Assembly: GCA_023390695.1 (NCBI GenBank)
Contig: JAEWCJ010000422.1
Location: 1 to 5,752, forward strand
Direction: 5' to 3'
DNA from: Pseudomonadota bacterium
GTDB taxonomy: Bacteria; Pseudomonadota; Alphaproteobacteria; Rhizobiales; Xanthobacteraceae
DNA length: 5,752 nucleotides
The notes beneath the pieces were generated by a model that saw only the letters and a list, made by a program, of their open reading frames with translations, was not told the origin of the DNA and searched no databases. How positions within the stretch are numbered: the first letter of the stretch is position 1; each line of letters starts with the position of its first letter. Shown here piece by piece: positions 1-5,752 of this stretch. The position numbers and the translations under genes were made by a program.

Positions 1-1
1 G

Positions 2-2518
2 GCCTGCCAGTTCGATCTCGGCAACCTGAAAAACGAATATCCCGACGAGCCGGTCCCGCCCGGCAAGACGCCACAACAGCATCTGGAAGAACTGACCTGG
101 GCCGGCGCGGAGCGCCGCTATCCAAAGTCGCATTATCCTGGCGGCATTCCGGAGAAGGTCGTCGCAAGGGTGAAGGAAGAATTCGCCATCATCGCGAAGC
201 TCGATTTCGCGCGCTACTTTCTCACGGTGCATGATGTCGTCGCCCATGCGCGCAAGCTTGGCATTCTCTGCCAAGGGCGCGGCTCGGCGGCCAACAGCGC
301 GGTCTGTTATTGTCTTGGAATTACCGAGATCAATCCCGAAACAAGCCAATCGTTGTTCGCCCGCTTCGTTTCGGAAAACCGCGGCGAGCCGCCCGACATC
401 GACGTCGATTTCGAACATGACCGGCGTGAGGAGGTCATCCAGTATGTCTATAAACGCTACGGCCGCGAGCGCGCCGCGATCTGCGCCACCGTGGTTCATT
501 ATCGTTCTCGCCGGGCGATCCGCGAAGTCGGCAAGGCGCTGGGGCTGACATCCGACATCACCACCGCCATCGCCAAAACGGTCTGGGGCAGTCATGACGA
601 CGGCCTGCCCGACCATCATATCCGCCAGGCCGGCCTCGACCCTGCCAATCCGGCCATCCGACAGACCTTACGGCTGGCGCGCGAATTGCTCGGCTTTCCG
701 CGTCATTTGTCCCAGCATGTCGGTGGATTCATCCTGACGCGGGAGCGGCTGGACGAGACCGTGCCAATCGGCAATGGCGCGATGGAAGACCGCACCTTCA
801 TCGAATGGGACAAGGACGACATCGATACGCTTGGCCTGATGAAAGTCGATGTGCTGGCGCTCGGCATGCTGAGCTGTCTGCGGCGCGGCTTCGATCTGCT
901 GAAGACGCATTATGGAGAGGATTACACCATCGCTTCGCTGCCGGAAAGCGACAAAAAAACATACGAGATGCTGTCACGCGCGGATTCGATCGGCGTGTTT
1001 CAGGTCGAAAGCCGCGCGCAGATGTCAATGCTGCCGCGTCTGAAGCCGAAGACATTCTACGATCTCGTCATCGAGGTTGCGATCGTGCGCCCCGGTCCAA
1101 TCCAGGGGGACATGGTGCATCCCTATCTGAAGCGGAGGGAAAATCCGGAGGCGGTCACATATCCTTCTCCTGCTCCCGATCAAGGAGATGAAGACGAACT
1201 AAAGGATGTACTGGGACGCACTCTCGGCGTTCCCCTCTTTCAGGAACAGGCAATGCAGATTGCCATCACTGCCGCCGGATTCACCCCCGACGAGGCCGAC
1301 GGGTTGCGCCGCGCGATGGCGACCTTCCGTCATAACGGAAATGTCCATCTTTTCCGTGAGAAATTCATCTCGCGCATGATTGCACGTGGTTACGACCCGA
1401 AATTTGTCGAAAGCTGTTTCAATCAGATCGAGGGCTTCGGCGAATACGGCTTTCCGGAAAGCCATGCCGCCAGTTTCGCCTTGCTGGTCTACGCCTCGGC
1501 CTGGATCAAATGTCATTATCCGGACGTGTTCTGCGCCGCGATCCTCAACAGCCAACCGATGGGCTTTTACCAACCCGCCCAGCTCGTGCGCGATGCGCGC
1601 GAACACGGCGTCGAAATACGCGAGGTCGACGCGAATTTCAGCGATTGGGACTGCACGCTGGAATCGCTTGCAGATGGGAAACATGCCGTTCGGCTCGGCT
1701 TCCGGCAGATCCAGGGACTGAACAAGGCTGAGCTTGAAAATCTCATTGTTGCACGCGGTAATGGCTATACCAGCCTCGAACGGCTTGCCTCGATTTCCGG
1801 TGTCTCGCGCTTCACCATTGAGAAGCTCGCGGCTGCCGATACCTTCCGCTCCTTGGGACTCGACCGGCGCAGGGCGCTCTGGGCCGCGCGTCGGCTCGAC
1901 ATCATCGGCCTGCGCACCGGCAAATCACCCACGTCGTCTGCATCTCATGCGGCCAACAGACTCCCTCTGCTTGTCCCGCATATGAGCGACGACCTCTTTC
2001 CTGAACCAAATATTGCTTTGCCGCCAATGCACCTGTCCGAGCATGTGGCGGAGGATTATGGGACCACCGGATTGTCGCTGAAGGCGCATCCGGTGCAGTT
2101 TTTCCGCGACGATCTCACGCGGCTCGGCGCCATCCGCAATATCGACCATCGCAAGGACACGCTGCCGCAAAACAGTCAGGTGACCGTCGCCGGCCTCGTG
2201 CTGATGCGGCAGATGCCCGGAACTGCCAAGGGCGTGGTCTTTGCCACACTGGAAGACGAAACCGGCATCGCCAATATCGTGATCTGGCCGAAAATCTTCG
2301 CCAGGCATCGCCGCATCGTGATGACCTCGCGCTTTCTTGCGGTGCGCGGACGGCTGCAGCGTACCGGGCTTGTGGTGCATGTTGTTGCAACACGCTTCTT
2401 CGACCTCACCGCTGAACTGCACAGACTGCGCAATAACGAAGTTTCATTACCGGAGGGATCATCCCTGCCGCCCGCACAAGGCGAACTCGCACTCATCAAA
2501 AGCCGGGATTTTCATTGA
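2..2518 (+). CDS. dnaE2: Error-prone DNA polymerase DnaE2 (ImuC), 5'-truncated by the window edge
   Basis: This is a C-family DNA polymerase of the DnaE2/ImuC type. In the known family it is the catalytic part of the ImuA-ImuB-DnaE2 mutasome, which copies past DNA lesions during the SOS response in the cytoplasm. The reading frame is open from base 2 and gives 838 residues. Full-length relatives have roughly 1,050-1,130, so most of the N-terminal PHP domain lies outside the window. Visible landmarks are [16 protein letters not shown] near base 38, the palm motif [17 protein letters not shown] near 270, and PPDIDVDF at 389-412 with the two catalytic aspartates at codons 401 and 407. The third catalytic aspartate is in KVDVLALGM at codon 848. 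The finger-region motif [13 protein letters not shown] (about 1449), a helix-hairpin-helix region (about 1780-1850) and a C-terminal OB fold (about 2176-2418) follow. It ends in KSRDFH, the usual family ending. The first ATG inside the window (170) is internal and not the start. The SOS promoter and the imuA/imuB partners would lie upstream, unseen. Confidence 0.97.
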   Translation, partial: ACQFDLGNLKNEYPDEPVPPGKTPQQHLEELTWAGAERRYPKSHYPGGIPEKVVARVKEEFAIIAKLDFARYFLTVHDVVAHARKLGILCQGRGSAANSAVCYCLGITEINPETSQSLFARFVSENRGEPPDIDVDFEHDRREEVIQYVYKRYGRERAAICATVVHYRSRRAIREVGKALGLTSDITTAIAKTVWGSHDDGLPDHHIRQAGLDPANPAIRQTLRLARELLGFPRHLSQHVGGFILTRERLDETVPIGNGAMEDRTFIEWDKDDIDTLGLMKVDVLALGMLSCLRRGFDLLKTHYGEDYTIASLPESDKKTYEMLSRADSIGVFQVESRAQMSMLPRLKPKTFYDLVIEVAIVRPGPIQGDMVHPYLKRRENPEAVTYPSPAPDQGDEDELKDVLGRTLGVPLFQEQAMQIAITAAGFTPDEADGLRRAMATFRHNGNVHLFREKFISRMIARGYDPKFVESCFNQIEGFGEYGFPESHAASFALLVYASAWIKCHYPDVFCAAILNSQPMGFYQPAQLVRDAREHGVEIREVDANFSDWDCTLESLADGKHAVRLGFRQIQGLNKAELENLIVARGNGYTSLERLASISGVSRFTIEKLAAADTFRSLGLDRRRALWAARRLDIIGLRTGKSPTSSASHAANRLPLLVPHMSDDLFPEPNIALPPMHLSEHVAEDYGTTGLSLKAHPVQFFRDDLTRLGAIRNIDHRKDTLPQNSQVTVAGLVLMRQMPGTAKGVVFATLEDETGIANIVIWPKIFARHRRIVMTSRFLAVRGRLQRTGLVVHVVATRFFDLTAELHRLRNNEVSLPEGSSLPPAQGELALIKSRDFH

Positions 2519-2521
2519 GAG
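2517..2521 (+). promoter_or_regulatory. Ribosome binding site for the glycosylase gene
   Basis: GAGAG lies 5 bases before the ATG at 2527 and overlaps the dnaE2 TGA stop (2516-2518). It favours ATG 2527 over the in-frame TTG at 2515, which overlaps the dnaE2 stop and has no clear Shine-Dalgarno sequence. The arrangement suggests translational coupling: ribosomes finishing dnaE2 could reinitiate 8 bases downstream. Confidence 0.5.
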
Positions 2522-2526
2522 CGACG

Positions 2527-3261
2527 ATGCAACTCTCCCTCCCCCTTGGAGATTCGAATCTGCCACCGGTTCGCGACCGCCTTCTCGGACGTTACGGCCC
2601 GCAACGCAACGCCAAACGGCACAATCCGGATGATCAATTCATCAAGGCCATGCTGAGTTCGTGCACATACGATGCGGTCTCCAATGCGGTGTTTCTGAAA
2701 CTCCGGCAGCACATATCGTCATGGGAGGACCTTCTCGACATTCCATCGCACGATATCGAAATGATCGTCGCAGACATCACCCGTCCCAGAGAGAAAGTCC
2801 GCGACATTCTAACCTCCATCCATGAAATCAAACGGCAGCGCGGCACTTTCAGCCTCTCGTTCCTTGGCGCATATCCTCCGGATGCAGCCATGACCTGGCT
2901 GCAGACACTCGACGGTGTCGGTCCCAAGATTGCCGCGGCGACACTGGGCTTCAGTGATCTCCGGCAACCCGTTCTGACCGTTGACCGGCACGTCCTGAGA
3001 CTGGGCATATGCCTGCGACTTCTACCCAAGCGGGCGACATTCGTTCGTGGCTTCCACCTTCTAACGGCGCTTGTTCCGCCCGACTGGACCGCTGACGATC
3101 TTTACGAGCTGCATTGGCTGATGAAGATGCACGGGCAGAAAGTCTGCAAATCAACACGCCCGCTCTGCTATCAATGCGTACTGGCCGATCTTTGCCCTTC
3201 TTATCGCTCCAATTCGCAACAGCGCAGCCGATCACTTGAGAATGCATCGCAACTGCATTGA
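2527..3261 (+). CDS. Endonuclease III-like DNA glycosylase/AP lyase (HhH-GPD, 4Fe-4S)
   Basis: The 244-residue protein belongs to the HhH-GPD superfamily and resembles endonuclease III (Nth), which removes oxidised pyrimidines and cleaves the abasic site in base excision repair. The helix-hairpin-helix motif LDGVGPKIAAAT (128-139) carries Lys134, matching the Schiff-base lysine (E. coli Lys120). VDRHV supplies Asp153, matching Asp138, so a bifunctional enzyme is expected. Cys207, Cys214, Cys217 and Cys223 form a perfect C-X6-C-X2-C-X5-C iron-sulfur motif. It is slightly longer than E. coli Nth (211 aa) through short extra ends. The Nth segment SAQATD, whose Gln41 lies in the active-site region, reads SSCTYD here, so Gln is replaced by Cys46; ITRPREKVRDI replaces the usual IGLYNSKAENI. 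It is therefore probably a divergent paralogue, not the housekeeping Nth, and its substrate cannot be assigned. It starts 8 bases after dnaE2 and is probably co-transcribed with it. An in-frame TTG at 2515 would add four residues. Confidence 0.93.
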   Translation: MQLSLPLGDSNLPPVRDRLLGRYGPQRNAKRHNPDDQFIKAMLSSCTYDAVSNAVFLKLRQHISSWEDLLDIPSHDIEMIVADITRPREKVRDILTSIHEIKRQRGTFSLSFLGAYPPDAAMTWLQTLDGVGPKIAAATLGFSDLRQPVLTVDRHVLRLGICLRLLPKRATFVRGFHLLTALVPPDWTADDLYELHWLMKMHGQKVCKSTRPLCYQCVLADLCPSYRSNSQQRSRSLENASQLH

Positions 3262-3278
3262 TTCCAGTTGCGCTTTTT
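3248..3278 (+). terminator. Intrinsic (Rho-independent) terminator after the glycosylase gene
   Basis: CGCAACTG (3248-3255) pairs perfectly with CAGTTGCG (3265-3272) across a 9-base loop (3256-3264). One C and then TTTTT (3274-3278) follow. The glycosylase stop codon TGA (3259-3261) sits in the loop. On the opposite strand no T run follows the stem, so the signal acts on plus-strand transcripts. It closes the dnaE2-glycosylase unit and implies that the metal transporter downstream has its own promoter. Confidence 0.8.
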
Positions 3279-3338
3279 GATTCAAGCCGCCAGATCAATC
3301 GCTGTTTCTCCCTGGACAAGCGGCAATTCCTCGACACC
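3262..3338 (+). promoter_or_regulatory. Short intergenic region presumed to hold the CDF gene promoter
   Basis: This is the only real gap between plus-strand genes, 77 bases, and it begins inside the terminator. A separate promoter for the transporter is inferred because of that terminator. I could not find a convincing -35/-10 pair. TTGATTC occurs at 3258-3264 and again at 3277-3283, and TTGAT (3277-3281) faces ATCAA (3294-3298), but neither is strong enough to call an operator. Confidence 0.3.
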
Positions 3339-4715
3339 ATGCCCAGCCCGAAAGAACGCGTCGCCATCGTCTCGGCTTTTGCCAGCGGCAGCCTCGCGGC
3401 AGCAAAATTCATCGTCGGCGTCATGATCGGCAGCCTCGCGCTGATATCCGACGCGCTGCACAGCCTGATCGATCTCGGAGCGACATTGGTCACCTGGTAC
3501 GCTGTCCGCGTCGGCGATCAGCCGCCGGATGCCGAGCACCATTATGGTCACGGCAAGGTGGAAAACGTCGCCGCCTTTGTCGAAACCGCGCTTCTCCTGC
3601 TGCTGGCCGGCGGCATCGCCGTCGAAGCGGTCAAGCGCCTGCTCGAAGGCGGCAGCCCGGTCACGTTCTCGGTCATCCCGTTCATCGTGCTCGGGATCGA
3701 GATGATAGTGAACGCCTGGCGCGCCCGCGCACTGTGGAAGGCGTCGCAGGAACACGAGAGCCAGGCACTTGCCGCCGACGCGCTGCATTTCGCGTCCGAC
3801 TTTTTCGGTTCAATCCCGGTCATTATCGGCCTGATACTTGCCGCCTATGGCTATGCATGGGGCGATTCCGCCGCCGCCCTTGTTGTCGCCATACTCATCA
3901 CGATCCTGGCTGTCCGGATGGGCCGCCGCAGCATCGATGCATTGGTCGACACCGCACCGAAAGGCGCGACAGAACGGGTCGAATCCGCATTGCAGAATAT
4001 TCCCGGCATCGCCGGCCTTGAGCGCGTGCGCATGCGCAAGGTCGGACCCCGCTATTTTGTCGATGCCGCGGTTCGGGTTCCGCGCACCTATCCGCTCGAC
4101 CGTGTCGCCGCTCTCAAAAGGAGCGTGGAAAGCACGATCGCCTCCTTGCTCGGCGATGTCGACGTGACCGTCGTCACGACACCGGTGGCACTGGACGACG
4201 AAACGATCCTGCAGCGCGTCAACGTCATCGCCCGCAACCGGGCCCTGGCGGTGCATCATGTGACGGTGCAACGGCTCAAGGGCCATCTGTCGGTTTCGCT
4301 CGATCTCGAAGTGGACGGCAAGCTTTCGCTCGGCGTCGCCCATGAGATCGCCGACGGGCTGGAGAAAGCAATCGAGAACGAGATCGGCCACAACGTCGAA
4401 GTGGAAACCCATATCGAACCGTTGCAGACATCCGATCTGTCCGGACGCGATGCGCCGCCGGCGCGCGTGCAGGAAATGGAAACCGCACTGGCCCGGATGG
4501 CTGAGCAGATCGGCACGATCCGGCAGGTGCATAACGTCCGCGTTCGCGAAACCAGCGACGGTGAGATGATCAACTTCCATTGCCGCGTCGATCCCGCGCA
4601 GACCGTCCACGACATTCACGAAAAGGTCGACCAGCTCGAACGCGCGCTGCGTCTGCGCTGGCCATCCATTCGGCGGGTGATCGGGCATGCCGAGCCGCTG
4701 GTGCCGGAACGCTAG
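3339..4715 (+). CDS. Cation diffusion facilitator (FieF/YiiP-type) metal efflux protein with three tandem C-terminal domains
   Basis: The 458-residue inner-membrane protein is predicted to export divalent metals (Zn, Cd, Fe or Mn class) by proton antiport. Six hydrophobic segments lie at about 8-30, 33-56, 75-100, 110-128, 148-170 and 176-193. The transport site reads His41-xxx-Asp45 in TM2 and His150-xxx-Asp154 in TM5. E. coli FieF has Asp45/Asp49/His153/Asp157, so this HD-HD set resembles Zn/Cd exporters such as ZitB. The loop DAEHHYGHGK keeps Asp64, His67 and His71, matching FieF site B. Typical family members have about 300 residues; the extra length is two further copies of the cytoplasmic ferredoxin-like domain. 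ATG 3339 is chosen because the protein then begins just before TM1 and because the more upstream in-frame TTG (3258) lies in the terminator loop. No strong Shine-Dalgarno precedes 3339, which leaves some doubt. The metal specificity is inferred. Confidence 0.95.
   Translation: MPSPKERVAIVSAFASGSLAAAKFIVGVMIGSLALISDALHSLIDLGATLVTWYAVRVGDQPPDAEHHYGHGKVENVAAFVETALLLLLAGGIAVEAVKRLLEGGSPVTFSVIPFIVLGIEMIVNAWRARALWKASQEHESQALAADALHFASDFFGSIPVIIGLILAAYGYAWGDSAAALVVAILITILAVRMGRRSIDALVDTAPKGATERVESALQNIPGIAGLERVRMRKVGPRYFVDAAVRVPRTYPLDRVAALKRSVESTIASLLGDVDVTVVTTPVALDDETILQRVNVIARNRALAVHHVTVQRLKGHLSVSLDLEVDGKLSLGVAHEIADGLEKAIENEIGHNVEVETHIEPLQTSDLSGRDAPPARVQEMETALARMAEQIGTIRQVHNVRVRETSDGEMINFHCRVDPAQTVHDIHEKVDQLERALRLRWPSIRRVIGHAEPLVPER
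3969..4703 (+). repeat. Three tandem CDF cytoplasmic (ZT_dimer-like) domains within the transporter
   Basis: Residues about 211-283, 289-362 and 377-455 of the transporter each follow the pattern of the FieF C-terminal domain (helix, strand, strand, helix, strand). The FieF site-C ligands are His232, His248, His261, His283 and Asp285. They align with His306, Asp322, His335, His358 and Glu360 in copy 2, and with His398, His414, His427, His450 and Glu452 in copy 3. The spacings are 16, 13, 23 and 2 in both copies, against 16, 13, 22 and 2 in FieF. Copy 1 has Glu228, Ala244, Ala257, Val279 and Thr281 there, so it has lost the site. Copies 2 and 3 both end in HxEPL. A Ser/Asp/Pro-containing linker (about 364-376) separates them. 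FieF residues are from memory, and the alignment was done by eye. Confidence 0.8.
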
Positions 4716-5695
4716 GGAACGAGAACGGCGGCGCCCTGCAGGCGCCCCTCGCGCAGGTCGGACAAGGCCTCGTTGGCGCGTTCCAGCGGATAACGGACGA
4801 TCTCGGTCTTGATGCCGGCCTTCGGCACGAGGGCAAAGAACTCCCGCGCGTCCTCGCGCGTGAGATTGGCGACCGACAGGACCTGTCGTTCCTCCCACAG
4901 CAGGCGGTAGGGAAAGGCGGGAATATCCGACATGTGGATGCCGCCGCAGACGACGCGCCCACCTTTCCGGACCGCGCGCAACGCCGCCGGCACCAGCGCA
5001 CCGACGGGCGCAAAGATGATCGCGGCATCGAGCGGTTCCGGCGGCAACAGATCGGAGCCGCCGGCCCAGACGGCGCCAAGCGAACGCGCGAAATCCTGGG
5101 CGGCCACATCGCCCGGCCGGGTGAAAGCATAAACCTTGCGCCCCTGCCAGACGGCCACTTGCGCCAGGATATGCGCGGCGGCCCCGAAGCCGTAAATGCC
5201 GAGCGAATGCCCCCCACCCGCCATGCGATAGCTGCGCCAGCCGATTAGCCCGGCGCAGAGAAGCGGGGCGACATGCGCATCGTCCATGTCGTCGGGAAGC
5301 GCGAAGCAATAGCGCGCATCGGCGACGACATGCGAGGCAAATCCGCCATCGCGCGTATAACCGGTGAAGAGTGGCGCATCGCAGAGATTTTCGTGGCCGT
5401 CCCGGCAATAGGGACAGGCGCCGCATGTATGGCCGAGCCAGGGGACGCCGACCCGCTGCCCCGGCGTGAACGCGTCCGCACCGGGGCCTGTTGCTTCGAC
5501 CGCGCCGACAACCTCGTGTCCAGGCACGATCGGGATTTTTGGATCCGGCAATTCGCCGTCGACGACGTGCAGATCGGTGCGGCACACCGCGCAGGCTTCG
5601 ACGCGCAGGCGCAGCTGTCCGGGGCCCGGCTGTGGCTCCGGACGCTCTTCGATGACGAGCGGCGCGCGGGCGCCATGGAGCACGGCGGCTTTCAT
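4712..5695 (-). CDS. Zinc-dependent alcohol dehydrogenase (medium-chain dehydrogenase/reductase)
   Basis: This 327-residue cytoplasmic enzyme interconverts an alcohol and its aldehyde or ketone with NAD(P). The N-terminal GroES-like domain carries the catalytic zinc ligands Cys38 (in AVCRTDLH), His60-Glu61 (in PGHEVVG) and Cys147 (in LLCAG). Thr40 and His43 fit the proton relay. Cys91, Cys94, Cys97 and Cys105 form the structural zinc lobe (CX2CX2CX7C). The Rossmann domain begins near LGIYGFGAAAHIL (165-177); the third glycine of the usual GxGxxG is an alanine, which I recall as normal for a subgroup of zinc-binding ADH-family proteins. After the second strand the sequence is AFTRPGD, with Thr192/Arg193 and no acidic residue, which hints at NADP(H) preference. 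All metal ligands are present and the length is normal for the family. The start at 5695 is supported by GGGGA five bases upstream. The substrate is unknown. It is convergent with the metal transporter, so no shared function is implied. Confidence 0.95.
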   Translation of the reverse strand: MKAAVLHGARAPLVIEERPEPQPGPGQLRLRVEACAVCRTDLHVVDGELPDPKIPIVPGHEVVGAVEATGPGADAFTPGQRVGVPWLGHTCGACPYCRDGHENLCDAPLFTGYTRDGGFASHVVADARYCFALPDDMDDAHVAPLLCAGLIGWRSYRMAGGGHSLGIYGFGAAAHILAQVAVWQGRKVYAFTRPGDVAAQDFARSLGAVWAGGSDLLPPEPLDAAIIFAPVGALVPAALRAVRKGGRVVCGGIHMSDIPAFPYRLLWEERQVLSVANLTREDAREFFALVPKAGIKTEIVRYPLERANEALSDLREGRLQGAAVLVP

Positions 5696-5700
5696 CTTCG

Positions 5701-5705
5701 TCCCC
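5701..5705 (-). promoter_or_regulatory. Ribosome binding site of the alcohol dehydrogenase gene
   Basis: On the minus strand GGGGA stands 5 bases before the ATG at 5695-5693. This is an acceptable Shine-Dalgarno element and supports the chosen start, which also gives the usual MKAAVL beginning of this enzyme family. Confidence 0.5.
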
Positions 5706-5752
5706 GACGAGGGTCTTGGGCTGCGGCTTGCGGCGCCGGCGCGGGCCCGCGC
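5706..5752. other. GC-rich non-coding end of the window, upstream of the dehydrogenase
   Basis: No gene can be supported in these bases. They contain two overlapping perfect palindromes, GCGCCGGCGC (5733-5742) and a 14-base one at 5739-5752 centred on GGGCCC. The region should hold the dehydrogenase promoter, but no -35/-10 pair is recognisable and the window ends here. Confidence 0.4.

Noticed and set aside
170..172. ATG at 170 as the start of a short polymerase
   Set aside because: The frame is open back to base 2, and the residues before 170 match conserved DnaE2 sequence ([16 protein letters not shown]), so this Met is internal.
1199..1684. A 161-codon minus-strand frame inside dnaE2
   Set aside because: It is antisense to conserved polymerase motifs, with no domain or ribosome binding site seen. 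It is a shadow of the GC-rich codon pattern.
3258..3338. N-terminal extension of the CDF protein from TTG 3258
   Set aside because: The TTG lies in the terminator loop and overlaps the upstream stop. The 27 added residues show no membrane or metal-binding feature, and ATG 3339 places the start just before TM1 as in relatives.
4580..5248. A 222-codon open frame on the plus strand opposite the dehydrogenase
   Set aside because: It is antisense to a gene with complete zinc-ligand motifs, has no recognisable domain and no Shine-Dalgarno, and overlaps the end of the CDF gene.
3810..5585. A 591-codon open frame on the minus strand
   Set aside because: It runs antisense to the CDF gene and then out of frame through the dehydrogenase gene. 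Both of those genes have full family motifs, while this frame is Arg/Ala-rich low-information protein typical of GC-rich shadow frames.
5733..5752. Overlapping GC palindromes at the right edge as a terminator or operator
   Set aside because: There is no loop and no T tract, and the 20 bases are nearly all G/C, so palindromes are expected by chance. The window ends before the context can be judged.

Overview
This is an ordinary-looking stretch of chromosome from a GC-rich proteobacterium. It is most likely an alphaproteobacterium of the Rhizobiales/Hyphomicrobiales type, judging by the DnaE2 sequence style, GC-rich codon use and gene content; this assignment is an inference from recognition, not from a search. 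It holds four protein-coding genes packed almost without gaps. I saw no RNA gene, mobile element, CRISPR array or attachment site.

Bases 2-2518 (+) carry the C-terminal three quarters of an error-prone DNA polymerase DnaE2 (ImuC), cut by the left window edge. It is followed after 8 bases by an endonuclease III-like DNA glycosylase/AP lyase with a complete 4Fe-4S motif (2527-3261, +). The two look like one transcription unit for DNA damage tolerance and repair, ended by a good intrinsic terminator at 3248-3278 whose stem-loop contains the glycosylase stop codon.

Bases 3339-4715 (+) encode a cation diffusion facilitator (CDF) metal efflux protein of the FieF/YiiP type. It is unusually long because its cytoplasmic tail holds three tandem copies of the dimerisation/metal-sensing domain, not one. 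The first copy has lost the FieF-type metal ligands, while copies two and three keep them with matching spacing. This is the most interesting observation in the window.

Bases 4712-5695 (-) encode a zinc-dependent medium-chain alcohol dehydrogenase convergent with the transporter. The two stop codons interlock in a shared CTAG. The last 57 bases (5696-5752) are the GC-rich upstream region of the dehydrogenase and contain no recognisable gene.

No wholly new multi-gene system is visible. The leads worth following are the triple-domain CDF transporter and the coupling of a divergent glycosylase to the mutagenic polymerase.
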